From Treponema sp. (lineage in GTDB: Bacteria; Spirochaetota; Spirochaetia; Treponematales; Breznakiellaceae), in NCBI GenBank assembly GCA_031268245.1, contig JAIRXN010000242.1, forward strand, positions 1-21,932: DNA of 21,932 nucleotides. The letters are read 5' to 3'. This document shows positions 15,727 through 21,932 of this stretch, in pieces (the stretch's first letter is position 1; each line of letters starts with the position of its first letter). The translations under genes and the position numbers were made by a program. The notes beneath the pieces were generated by a model. That model was not told the origin of the DNA. It saw only the letters and a list, made by a program, of their open reading frames with translations, and made no database searches.

Positions 15727-18039
15727 ATGAAATTCAGGGACGGGTACTGGGAAATAAAGGAAGGGGTAAAGAATCTCAACCTTGTTGAGGTGTTTGATGC
15801 TGTAAAGACGGAAAGCACTCTTACCGTATATACGGCAACAAAAAAAATTGCAGGCCGCGGCGACTCGGTAAGCGCCATACTGCTTACCATGGAATTCAGC
15901 TCCCCCATGCCGGATGTCATCCGGGTGCGGATGTATCACCACAAAGGCGCCGCAGAGCGAAGTCCGGTATTCGCCCGGCCTCCTTCCCGTGCCGATCATG
16001 TAAAAACGGAGACCGGCGGCGAAGAGTATGTGTTCTCCGCAGCTTCCCTGTCGCTGTGTATACCAAGATCGGGGCCCTGGCGGGGCATCTTTGAAAGGAA
16101 CGGGAAGAAACTCACCGAGATACTGGGAAGGCAGTCAGGCTGTTTCTCCGTTCAGGGAAGAGGAAACTTCACGGCCCAGTACCTTAAACTCACGGTAGGA
16201 GAGGCGGTTTACGGTCTTGGCGAACGCTTCGGCCATTTTGTCAAAAACGGTCAAACTGTGGACACATGGAACGAAGACGGAGGGACTGCCAGCGAGCAGG
16301 CTTATAAATGTGTCCCCTTCTATATTACAAACAGGGGCTATGGCGTCTTTGTATCCAATCCCGGCCGGGTTTCCTTTGAAGCGGCCTCGGAAGTTGTAAG
16401 CGCCGTTCAGTTTTCCGTGCCCGGCGAAATGATCGACTACTATGTCATTGCCGGAGACAGCCTGCATGATGTACTGCGGAATTACACCGCCATTACCGGC
16501 AGGCCCGCACTTCCTCCTCCCTGGTCATTCGGGCTCTGGCTCTCGACTTCCTTTACCACCGACTACGATGAAAAAACGGTAACCCGTTTTATTGACGGCA
16601 TGGCGCGGCGGAAACTGCCCCTCTCGGTGTTTCACTTCGATTGTTTCTGGATGAAGGGCTGCCGGTGGGTGGATTTTGAATGGGACAGGGACATGTTTCC
16701 CGATCCCGCAGGAATGCTGCGGCGGCTCAGGGAGAAGGGATTGAAAATCTGCGTATGGATCAATCCCTATGTGGCGCAGAAATCTCCCCTTTTTGATGAA
16801 GGCATGGAAAAAGGCTTCCTTGTCAAAAAAGCCAACGGGGATGTATGGCAATGGGATCGCTGGCAGAGCGGCATGGGCCTTGTGGACTTTAGCAATCCCG
16901 AAGCGGCAGCCTGGTACAGGGACAAACTGAAGAAACTCCTTGATATGGGGGTGGATTGTTTCAAGACCGATTTCGGCGAACGCATTCCGGTAGAGGTCGT
17001 GTGGCATGACGGTTCGGATCCGGAAAAGATGCACAACTACTACACGTACCTCTACAACAAAACCGTATTCGGCCTCCTGGAAGAGACAAGGGGCACAGGA
17101 GAGGCGATAGTCTTTGCCCGTTCCGCCACCGCCGGGGGCCAGCAGTTTCCGGTTCACTGGGGAGGCGACTGCGCCGCCACTTATGAATCCATGGCAGAAA
17201 CACTGCGGGGCGGCCTCTCAGTGAGTCTGTGCGGCTTTGGTTTCTGGAGCCACGATATTTCGGGATTCGAGCAGACCGCGAGCGCGGATCTCTTCAAGCG
17301 CTGGGTGGCTTTCGGCCTCCTCTCTTCCCATTCAAGGCTCCACGGAAACCAGAGTTACCGTGTGCCCTGGAATTTTGATGAGGAAGCCTCCGATGTACTC
17401 CGTTTCTTTACAAATCTCAAGTGCGCTCTTATGCCCTATCTCTGGCAGGCGGCAATAGTTTCCCACAGGGAAGGCATCCCCATGCTCAGGGCCATGGTTC
17501 TGGAATACCCCGACGATCCGGCCTGCGTGTATCTGGACAGGCAGTATTTCCTGGGCCCCAATCTCCTGGTCTCTCCTGTATTCAGCGAAGACGGAAAGGC
17601 GGACTACTACCTTCCCCCGGGCCGCTGGACCAACATTATCTCCGGCGAAGTTATCGAAGGAGGTCTCTGGAAGCAGGAACGCCACGGCTACATGAGCCTC
17701 CCGCTCCTGGCCCGGCCTTCTTCGGTGATTCCCTTCGGCAGCAACATCGAAAGGCCCGACTATGATTACGGCGACGGCGTCTGTTTCCATGTCTTTGAAA
17801 TGGAGGAGGACATAAAAACCGAAACGGAGGTCTCCGATTCGAAGGGCGAAGTTTCCCTGAAACTTGAAGTATGCAGAGACGGCGGCAGTATCCGTGCGGA
17901 GGCGGGGGCAGAGGGAAACTGGAAGCTTCTTCTCCGTAACATACACCAATGGAAATCCATTAAAGGCGGTGAAGGAAAAGATACGGAACAGGGCCTGCTT
18001 GCCGAGGCAAAGGACAAAACTATTTCGATAGAGCTTTAG
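15727..18039 (+). CDS. yicI: GH31 alpha-xylosidase, YicI type
   Basis: The 770-residue protein matches E. coli YicI closely in length and layout. YicI removes alpha-1,6-linked xylose from the non-reducing end of oligosaccharides such as isoprimeverose. The N-terminal region shows VYGLGERFGHFVKNGQTVD; the barrel carries nucleophile Asp415 in FKTDFGERIP and acid/base Asp481 in HWGGDCAATYESM, almost the same numbering as Asp416 and Asp482 of YicI. FDCFWMKGCRWVDFEWD and GFWSHDISGFE are also characteristic. It is soluble, without signal peptide. AAGGAAG precedes the ATG, 18 bp after the first GH31, so the pair is co-transcribed. Its last 20 bp overlap the 3' end of the convergent capA-like gene. 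Confidence 0.93.
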   Translation: MKFRDGYWEIKEGVKNLNLVEVFDAVKTESTLTVYTATKKIAGRGDSVSAILLTMEFSSPMPDVIRVRMYHHKGAAERSPVFARPPSRADHVKTETGGEEYVFSAASLSLCIPRSGPWRGIFERNGKKLTEILGRQSGCFSVQGRGNFTAQYLKLTVGEAVYGLGERFGHFVKNGQTVDTWNEDGGTASEQAYKCVPFYITNRGYGVFVSNPGRVSFEAASEVVSAVQFSVPGEMIDYYVIAGDSLHDVLRNYTAITGRPALPPPWSFGLWLSTSFTTDYDEKTVTRFIDGMARRKLPLSVFHFDCFWMKGCRWVDFEWDRDMFPDPAGMLRRLREKGLKICVWINPYVAQKSPLFDEGMEKGFLVKKANGDVWQWDRWQSGMGLVDFSNPEAAAWYRDKLKKLLDMGVDCFKTDFGERIPVEVVWHDGSDPEKMHNYYTYLYNKTVFGLLEETRGTGEAIVFARSATAGGQQFPVHWGGDCAATYESMAETLRGGLSVSLCGFGFWSHDISGFEQTASADLFKRWVAFGLLSSHSRLHGNQSYRVPWNFDEEASDVLRFFTNLKCALMPYLWQAAIVSHREGIPMLRAMVLEYPDDPACVYLDRQYFLGPNLLVSPVFSEDGKADYYLPPGRWTNIISGEVIEGGLWKQERHGYMSLPLLARPSSVIPFGSNIERPDYDYGDGVCFHVFEMEEDIKTETEVSDSKGEVSLKLEVCRDGGSIRAEAGAEGNWKLLLRNIHQWKSIKGGEGKDTEQGLLAEAKDKTISIEL

Positions 18040-19516
18040 ACAGGCGGTAGAAATTCCGTAGATCGCCGGACACGCCGGTTCGGGGGCCTTTCAGTTTCAG
18101 CGCAACAGGTTCCATGTAGAGGAGCTTCTTTCCATAAAAGCCCAGCCTTAAAAAGAGGCCCTCTTCTCCCCCATTGGTACCGTCCATGCCCGCAAATACA
18201 AAGTTGCCCAGAGACCAGAACACGGGCCTGTTGTGTACCCATTCAAAACCCTGTACCACGTGGGGATGGGAACCGATGATAAGATCCGCTCCTGCTTCGG
18301 CAAGCCCTGTATAGTATTCCCGGGTAAGTCCGTCGGGCGCAAAAGTCCATTCGCTGCCTCCGTGGAAAAGCACGATATTGAAGACATTCTCTCCGCCGGC
18401 GGAGAGTTTTTCCTTCAGCAATTCCATGCCGCCGCGGCCGGCGAAGAGAATTCCCGGCCTTTCTTCCCCTGCGGCGGCGGCGGCCCCGTCCCAGCCGCTC
18501 CGTTCCCTGGGATATGAGGCAATGCCGTAAACCCTGATCTCCGCAATGCCGGCTTCCGTCTTCATCACAAAGGGTGCGGCCGCGGCGTTAATGTCGCTTC
18601 CGGCGCCAAGTACGCCGGCCCCGCCCTCCTCCAGGTACGCAAGGCTGTCCAGAAAACCTTCCTCCCCATAATCGAAGACATGGTTGTTTGCCAGAAGCAC
18701 GGCGTCAATGCCCGCGGCGGCAAGGGCGGAAGCGCAGCGGGGATCGAAACGGAAATTGTAGGCCTTCTCCGTCCTGGAACCTCGTCCGGTAAGCGCCCCT
18801 TCAAGGTTCAGCAGGGCAAGATCGGCCTCCGCCAGCAGGGATGCCGTTTCCCCGAAAATGCCGGAGGGCCCTTCACGGAGGAGTATCTCTCCTGAACCTC
18901 TTCCCAGCATCAGATCCCCTGCCGAAGCTATCCAGAACAGAGAAGGCTTTTCTTGCGGCGTTTCTTTCGGTGCGGACCGCAGGAATTCCGTCAGGGCCGC
19001 GGCCTTTTCTTCAATCCGCACCCGCCTTTGCGGCCGTTCCTTCCCTTCCGCCCTGCATTCCGGCGATACGGAAACGGTCTTGACCAGGGGATACGCCTCA
19101 TCGTTTACCGTAAGGCCGTCTACCCGCAGGGCGACACGGGGCGGTACAAGATCCTCAAGCCTGACAAGATCCTCATCCCCTGCAAGGCAGGCTTCTGTTT
19201 CCGTTGTAGTGCGGCCTTCCAGAGGATCCTCCGCGGGAAGGTACCAGGTTCTTGAAAGAACGATGCCTTCCGTTTCCTTCCCCCAGGTCTGGCGGAGCCG
19301 GATAACTATTGAAGGCTCTTCCTCCCCCTTCTCCATGGTCAGCCCCATGGCATGCAGATCGTCTTCCTTCAGGATCCTTTCCAGCCAATGCCGTTCCTTC
19401 TCAAGCCCGCCGGCAGCTTCACGAGGAAGAATAGCAATACTGTCATACTTTTCCCGGCATGAAAACAGGAACAGACAGACAGGAATGAAAAAAAGCGGCC
19501 TTATGCGCCGTGTCAT
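18020..19516 (-). CDS. CapA-family lipoprotein (PGA_cap metallophosphatase-like)
   Basis: This 498-residue protein has a lipoprotein signal: RR near the N-terminus, a hydrophobic core and lipobox LFSC with lipidation Cys20, so it is probably anchored in a membrane facing the periplasm. Residues 20-190 are an extension with no recognised domain. The CapA/PGA_cap domain follows: AGDLMLGR (199-206), LLNLEG (235-240), LANNHVFDYG (275-284), FHGGSEW, IIGSHPHVVQG (413-423) and SLGNFVF (435-441). The fold is calcineurin-like; CapA takes part in poly-gamma-glutamate capsule export in Bacillus, but most homologues have unknown roles, and no capB or capC is nearby. It starts one base after the dam-like stop, so the two are translationally coupled. 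Confidence 0.88.
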   Translation of the reverse strand: MTRRIRPLFFIPVCLFLFSCREKYDSIAILPREAAGGLEKERHWLERILKEDDLHAMGLTMEKGEEEPSIVIRLRQTWGKETEGIVLSRTWYLPAEDPLEGRTTTETEACLAGDEDLVRLEDLVPPRVALRVDGLTVNDEAYPLVKTVSVSPECRAEGKERPQRRVRIEEKAAALTEFLRSAPKETPQEKPSLFWIASAGDLMLGRGSGEILLREGPSGIFGETASLLAEADLALLNLEGALTGRGSRTEKAYNFRFDPRCASALAAAGIDAVLLANNHVFDYGEEGFLDSLAYLEEGGAGVLGAGSDINAAAAPFVMKTEAGIAEIRVYGIASYPRERSGWDGAAAAAGEERPGILFAGRGGMELLKEKLSAGGENVFNIVLFHGGSEWTFAPDGLTREYYTGLAEAGADLIIGSHPHVVQGFEWVHNRPVFWSLGNFVFAGMDGTNGGEEGLFLRLGFYGKKLLYMEPVALKLKGPRTGVSGDLRNFYRLSKALSK

Positions 19517-19517
19517 T

Positions 19518-20381
19518 TTAGCCTTCCTGTTCCTGATAGTTGCGGATCAGCACTTCCTGCACAGCCCCGCGGCCGGAAGCGGAAGAATTGATACTCCTTC
19601 CTGCACTGACAGGAATAATATGAAACCCATAGGACTCATAGAGTCTGCGGATAAGGAGGGTATCGGAATTGCTCTCAAGGCATTTTACACCCCGGCTGCC
19701 CAGACGGACAAACAGATCCCGGAGCCGTTCCTGTTCCCCTTCATCAAAACCGCCCGCCTGATAGGAGGTAAATGAAGTACTGCTGATCCTCTGGTAGGGA
19801 GGATCGAGATACACAAAGGAATCACTGTCCGCGGCGGAAAGGGCTGTTTCAAAATCAGCATTCATGATGACAATATCACTTTCTTTAAGATACGCGCTTA
19901 TACTGCGGAGCAGCCCGGCTTCACAGATTGCAGGATTCCTGTATCTTCCCATGGGAACATTAAATTCGCCCCGCAAGTTCACCCGGTAAAGACCGTTGTA
20001 ACAGGTCTTGTTAAGGTATATTAAACGGGCCGCCTTCTGTACATCATTCAGTTTGCCGAAACTTTCCCCGTCCCTGTCCATGTTCCGGATTTCGTAATAG
20101 TATTTTTCACCGTGATTTTTTGCATGGGTTTCAAGAATCCCGATCAGATCTTCGGCGGAATCTCTGATGATCCTGTAGGCAGGCATCAACTCTGCGTTAC
20201 TGTCGTTAATCACCGCACGGCGGGGCATGAGATCGAAAAAGACGGCCCCCGCCCCCAGGAAGGGCTCATGGTAGGTACGGCGGGAAAAGTCCCGGGGAAA
20301 CTGCTCGCGGATACGCGGCAGCAGAGCCCGCTTGCCTCCGGCCCATTTTACAAAAGGCCGCAGGAGCCGGTTTTCTTTCAT
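19518..20381 (-). CDS. dam: Dam-type DNA adenine methyltransferase
   Basis: This 287-residue N6-adenine methylase is of the D12/Dam class. Motifs are FVKWAGGK (10-17), the SAM-binding EPFLGAGAVFF (39-49), LNKTCYNGLYRVN (123-135) and catalytic DPPY (193-196), followed by FTSYQAGGFDEGEQ as in GATC methylases; GATC specificity is therefore likely but not proven. No restriction endonuclease gene is adjacent, so it looks like a solitary methylase. The start at 20381 puts FVKWAGGK at the usual distance; a longer frame from 20417 is possible. GGAG sits only 2 bases before this ATG, and a TATAAT ends 6 bp before it, hinting at a nearly leaderless message if that hexamer is the -10. The capA-like gene follows at once. 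Confidence 0.9.
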   Translation of the reverse strand: MKENRLLRPFVKWAGGKRALLPRIREQFPRDFSRRTYHEPFLGAGAVFFDLMPRRAVINDSNAELMPAYRIIRDSAEDLIGILETHAKNHGEKYYYEIRNMDRDGESFGKLNDVQKAARLIYLNKTCYNGLYRVNLRGEFNVPMGRYRNPAICEAGLLRSISAYLKESDIVIMNADFETALSAADSDSFVYLDPPYQRISSTSFTSYQAGGFDEGEQERLRDLFVRLGSRGVKCLESNSDTLLIRRLYESYGFHIIPVSAGRSINSSASGRGAVQEVLIRNYQEQEG

Positions 20382-20424
20382 TGCTCCATTATATGCAAAA
20401 GAGGCCGGAAAAACCATTGTATCT

Positions 20425-20461
20425 GAGCTTGTTCCAAAAACTGAAGTTTCGGAACAGCCTC
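20425..20461. repeat. Hairpin repeat (copy 1) upstream of fucU
   Basis: The segment folds as an interrupted stem: GAG/CTC at the base, GTTCC (20431-20435) with GGAAC (20451-20455) in the middle, and AAAC with GTTT around a TGAA loop at the top. No T-run follows. A second element, 27 nt with the same GTTCC/GGAACAG ends and 20 of 27 identical positions, lies at 21001-21027 after fucU. It is probably a dispersed palindromic repeat or a shared site of the fucose operon. Confidence 0.6.
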
Positions 20462-20503
20462 ATCTATTTCAAATTTTGGACATCGCCATTGACAAATAGA
20501 TGA
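20460..20503. promoter_or_regulatory. Inverted repeat overlapping the fuc promoter, candidate operator
   Basis: TCATCTATTT (20460-20469) and AAATAGATGA (20494-20503) form a perfect 10-bp inverted repeat separated by 24 bp. The right arm covers the last base of the TTGACA -35 and part of the promoter spacer, a common place for a repressor half-site. The centres of the arms are 34 bp apart, so one protein could contact both on nearly the same DNA face. No regulator gene is in the window. An RNA role is unlikely because the arms lie upstream of the predicted transcript start. Confidence 0.5.
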
Positions 20504-20517
20504 ACAGGGCTGATTAT
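20489..20517 (+). promoter_or_regulatory. Promoter of the fucU-fucI operon
   Basis: A perfect TTGACA -35 (20489-20494) and GATTAT -10 (20512-20517, 4 of 6) are separated by 17 bp. The expected start is near 20524, leaving a leader of about 32 nt that contains AAGGAG before the ATG at 20556. The weak -10 with a consensus -35 and an overlapping inverted repeat suggests regulated expression, probably by fucose or a metabolite. Confidence 0.65.
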
Positions 20518-20555
20518 TGAGTAGGCAAATTTAATCCCGGTCAAAGGAGTCTTAC

Positions 20556-20996
20556 ATGCTTATAGGTATCGATCCGGTCATAAGTCCGGAACTCTTGGAC
20601 GCTCTTTTCCGCATGGGTCACGGGGACGAACTCGTACTGGCGGATGCATTCTTTCCTGGAGACAGTTGCAATTCGCGGGTCATCCGGGCTGACGGTATAA
20701 GGATTCCCGCCCTGCTGGAAGGAATCCTCAAACTCATCAATCTGGATTATGCGGTTCCCCGTCCCGTCATAATGATGGCGCCCCATGGCAGCGACACCCT
20801 GGATCCCGCTGTGGAGACTTCCTACAGGGCAATCATAGACCGGATCTGGCCGGGAACCCCCGGTACGGAATTCATAGACCGTTTTGAATTCTATGAGCGG
20901 ACAAAAAAGGCTTATGCCGTGCTCATGACCGGGGAAACGGTAAAATACGGAAATATTATTCTTAAAAAGGGTGTTATCCCTGTAAAAAACAAATAA
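20556..20996 (+). CDS. fucU: L-fucose mutarotase (RbsD/FucU family)
   Basis: The 146-residue protein belongs to the RbsD/FucU family, which interconverts the anomers of a sugar so the right form reaches the isomerase. The signature MGHGDELVLADAFFP (20-34) holds catalytic His22 with Asp24 and Asp30; RADGIRIPALLEGILKLI follows, and FYERTKKAYAVLMTGE and YGNIILKKGVI near the C-terminus match the family. Length is standard. AAGGAG lies upstream of the ATG. The FucU rather than RbsD assignment rests on its partner: fucI begins 60 bp downstream on the same strand. It is cytoplasmic and the first gene of the operon seen here. Confidence 0.92.
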   Translation: MLIGIDPVISPELLDALFRMGHGDELVLADAFFPGDSCNSRVIRADGIRIPALLEGILKLINLDYAVPRPVIMMAPHGSDTLDPAVETSYRAIIDRIWPGTPGTEFIDRFEFYERTKKAYAVLMTGETVKYGNIILKKGVIPVKNK

Positions 20997-21000
20997 GGCC

Positions 21001-21027
21001 GTTCCCAAACGTCAAATTGAGGAACAG
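21001..21027. repeat. Hairpin repeat (copy 2) between fucU and fucI
   Basis: GTTCC (21001-21005) and GGAAC (21021-21025) are separated by 15 nt, exactly as in copy 1 at 20431-20457, and both end in GGAACAG. The internal sequence has diverged and the stem is interrupted. It begins 4 bp after the fucU stop and ends 19 bp before the fucI ribosome site, so in the mRNA it could tune the fucU/fucI ratio or be a processing site. Confidence 0.5.
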
Positions 21028-21056
21028 TCCGGATAAAACAGCATCGGAGGAAGAAA

Positions 21057-21932
21057 ATGGCGAATTTATCAAGTCTCGTAATGAACAAACCGGAAAATCG
21101 TTTCCAGGGAGCCGTACCCAAGATCGGTATCCGGCCGGCTATCGACGGCAGGCGCAGAGGAGTAAGGGAATCTCTGGAAGAACCTACCATGAATATGGCA
21201 AAAGCGGCGGCAAAACTTATCAGTGAAAATTTGAGGCATCCCAACGGTATGCCCGTGGAGTGCATCATCGCCGATTCCTGCATAGGCGGAGTAGCGGAAG
21301 CTGCGGCCTGCCAGGACAAATTCACCCGTGAAAACGTGGGAATCACCCTCTCGGTAACCCCCTGCTGGTGCTATGGTTCGGAAACCATGGACATGGATCC
21401 CATGACGATCAAGGCAGTCTGGGGCTTCAATGGTACCGACCGTCCCGGAGCGGTGTATCTGGCTGCGGTTCTGGCGGCCCATTCCCAGAAAGGACTCCCT
21501 GCCTTTGGCATCTACGGACGCGATGTTCAGGACATGTCTACTATCAGCGCCATTCCGGGGGACGTGAAAGACAAGATTCTCCACTTTGCCCGCTCTGCCC
21601 TGGCAGCGGTGTGGATGAGGGGTAAAAGTTACCTCTCTATCGGATCGGTGTCCATGGGTATCGCCGGTTCAATCACCAATGCGGATTTCTTCCAGGAGTA
21701 CCTGGGAATGCGCAACGAATACGTGGACATGAGCGAACTTGTCCGGCGCTTTGAAGAGAAGATCTATTCCGAAGCGGAATACAAACGGGCCTTGGCCTGG
21801 GCCAAAGAGAACTGCAAAGAAGGTCCGGACAAGAACCCGCCCAAGGAACAGCACAGCCGCCGCCGCAAGGACGAAGTCTGGAAAACCTGCGTTAAAATGG
21901 CAATCATCGTCAGAGACCTCATGGTGGGAAAC
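21057..21932 (+). CDS. fucI: L-fucose isomerase, N-terminal part (cut by window edge)
   Basis: The first 292 codons of L-fucose isomerase, which converts L-fucose to L-fuculose (and D-arabinose to D-ribulose) in the cytoplasm. The family is about 590 residues, so roughly half is missing and no stop is seen. Similarity to E. coli FucI is strong: PKIGIRPAIDGRRRGVRESL, PTMNMAKAAAKLI, TPCWCYGSETMDMDP, KAVWGFNGTDRPGAVYLAA, HSQKGLPAFGIYGRDVQDM and GSVSMGIAGSI. The Mn2+-binding acidic residues of the family lie beyond the window end. GGAGG (21046-21050) supports the ATG at 21057. Fuculose kinase, aldolase and a transporter would be expected downstream, outside the window. Confidence 0.95.
   Translation, partial: MANLSSLVMNKPENRFQGAVPKIGIRPAIDGRRRGVRESLEEPTMNMAKAAAKLISENLRHPNGMPVECIIADSCIGGVAEAAACQDKFTRENVGITLSVTPCWCYGSETMDMDPMTIKAVWGFNGTDRPGAVYLAAVLAAHSQKGLPAFGIYGRDVQDMSTISAIPGDVKDKILHFARSALAAVWMRGKSYLSIGSVSMGIAGSITNADFFQEYLGMRNEYVDMSELVRRFEEKIYSEAEYKRALAWAKENCKEGPDKNPPKEQHSRRRKDEVWKTCVKMAIIVRDLMVGN

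Noticed and set aside
1..21932. CRISPR arrays, tRNA or rRNA genes, insertion sequences, prophage genes
   Set aside because: No regularly spaced repeats, cloverleaf sequence, transposase, integrase or phage structural proteins were found on reading both strands.

Overview
The window looks like a chromosome segment of a spirochaete, most likely a Treponema-like member of the gut (termite-type) lineages. This is inferred from gene content: a free-standing CheX next to a CheY-like receiver, a CheA-like kinase with its own membrane domain, and small spirochaete-style hypothetical proteins. Base composition is moderately GC-rich and even across the window, and no phage, plasmid, tRNA, rRNA, IS or CRISPR feature is visible. 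Species assignment would need a database search.

Left part (about 200-4340, minus strand): a tight five-gene operon read leftwards from a good extended -10 promoter: CheY-like receiver, CheX phosphatase, membrane-bound kinase combining PAS, Hpt and CheA-type ATPase domains, a two-TM extracytoplasmic sensor with no output domain, and a small DUF6941-like protein. No CheW, CheB, CheR or methyl-accepting signalling domain is present, so it resembles a self-contained phosphorelay with its own phosphatase, not a chemotaxis array. A degenerate CACGAA-type repeat lies at its 3' end.

Centre left (4415-10800, plus strand): replication and repair genes dnaE, yggT and recG, closely spaced. Next (10846-11366) is a DRTGG-domain gene whose 5' leader is packed with three hairpins. 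Two of these are related palindromes that differ by paired (compensatory) substitutions, and between them is a terminator-like hairpin with a U-tract.

Centre right (11391-18039): putP, a Na+/solute symporter on the minus strand, is divergent from an operon of a small conserved hypothetical gene and two different GH31 glycosidases. The second GH31 is a clear YicI-type alpha-xylosidase; the first has a WLDEAEPE-type active site. Neither has a signal peptide, which suggests cytoplasmic breakdown of imported xylose-containing oligosaccharides.

Right part (18020-21932): a minus-strand pair, a Dam-type adenine methylase followed 1 bp later by a CapA-like lipoprotein whose 3' end overlaps the yicI 3' end by 20 bp. 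Divergent from it, an L-fucose operon starts: fucU (mutarotase) and fucI (isomerase, cut by the window edge), behind a TTGACA promoter with a flanking inverted repeat and a hairpin repeat that recurs in degenerate form between fucU and fucI.
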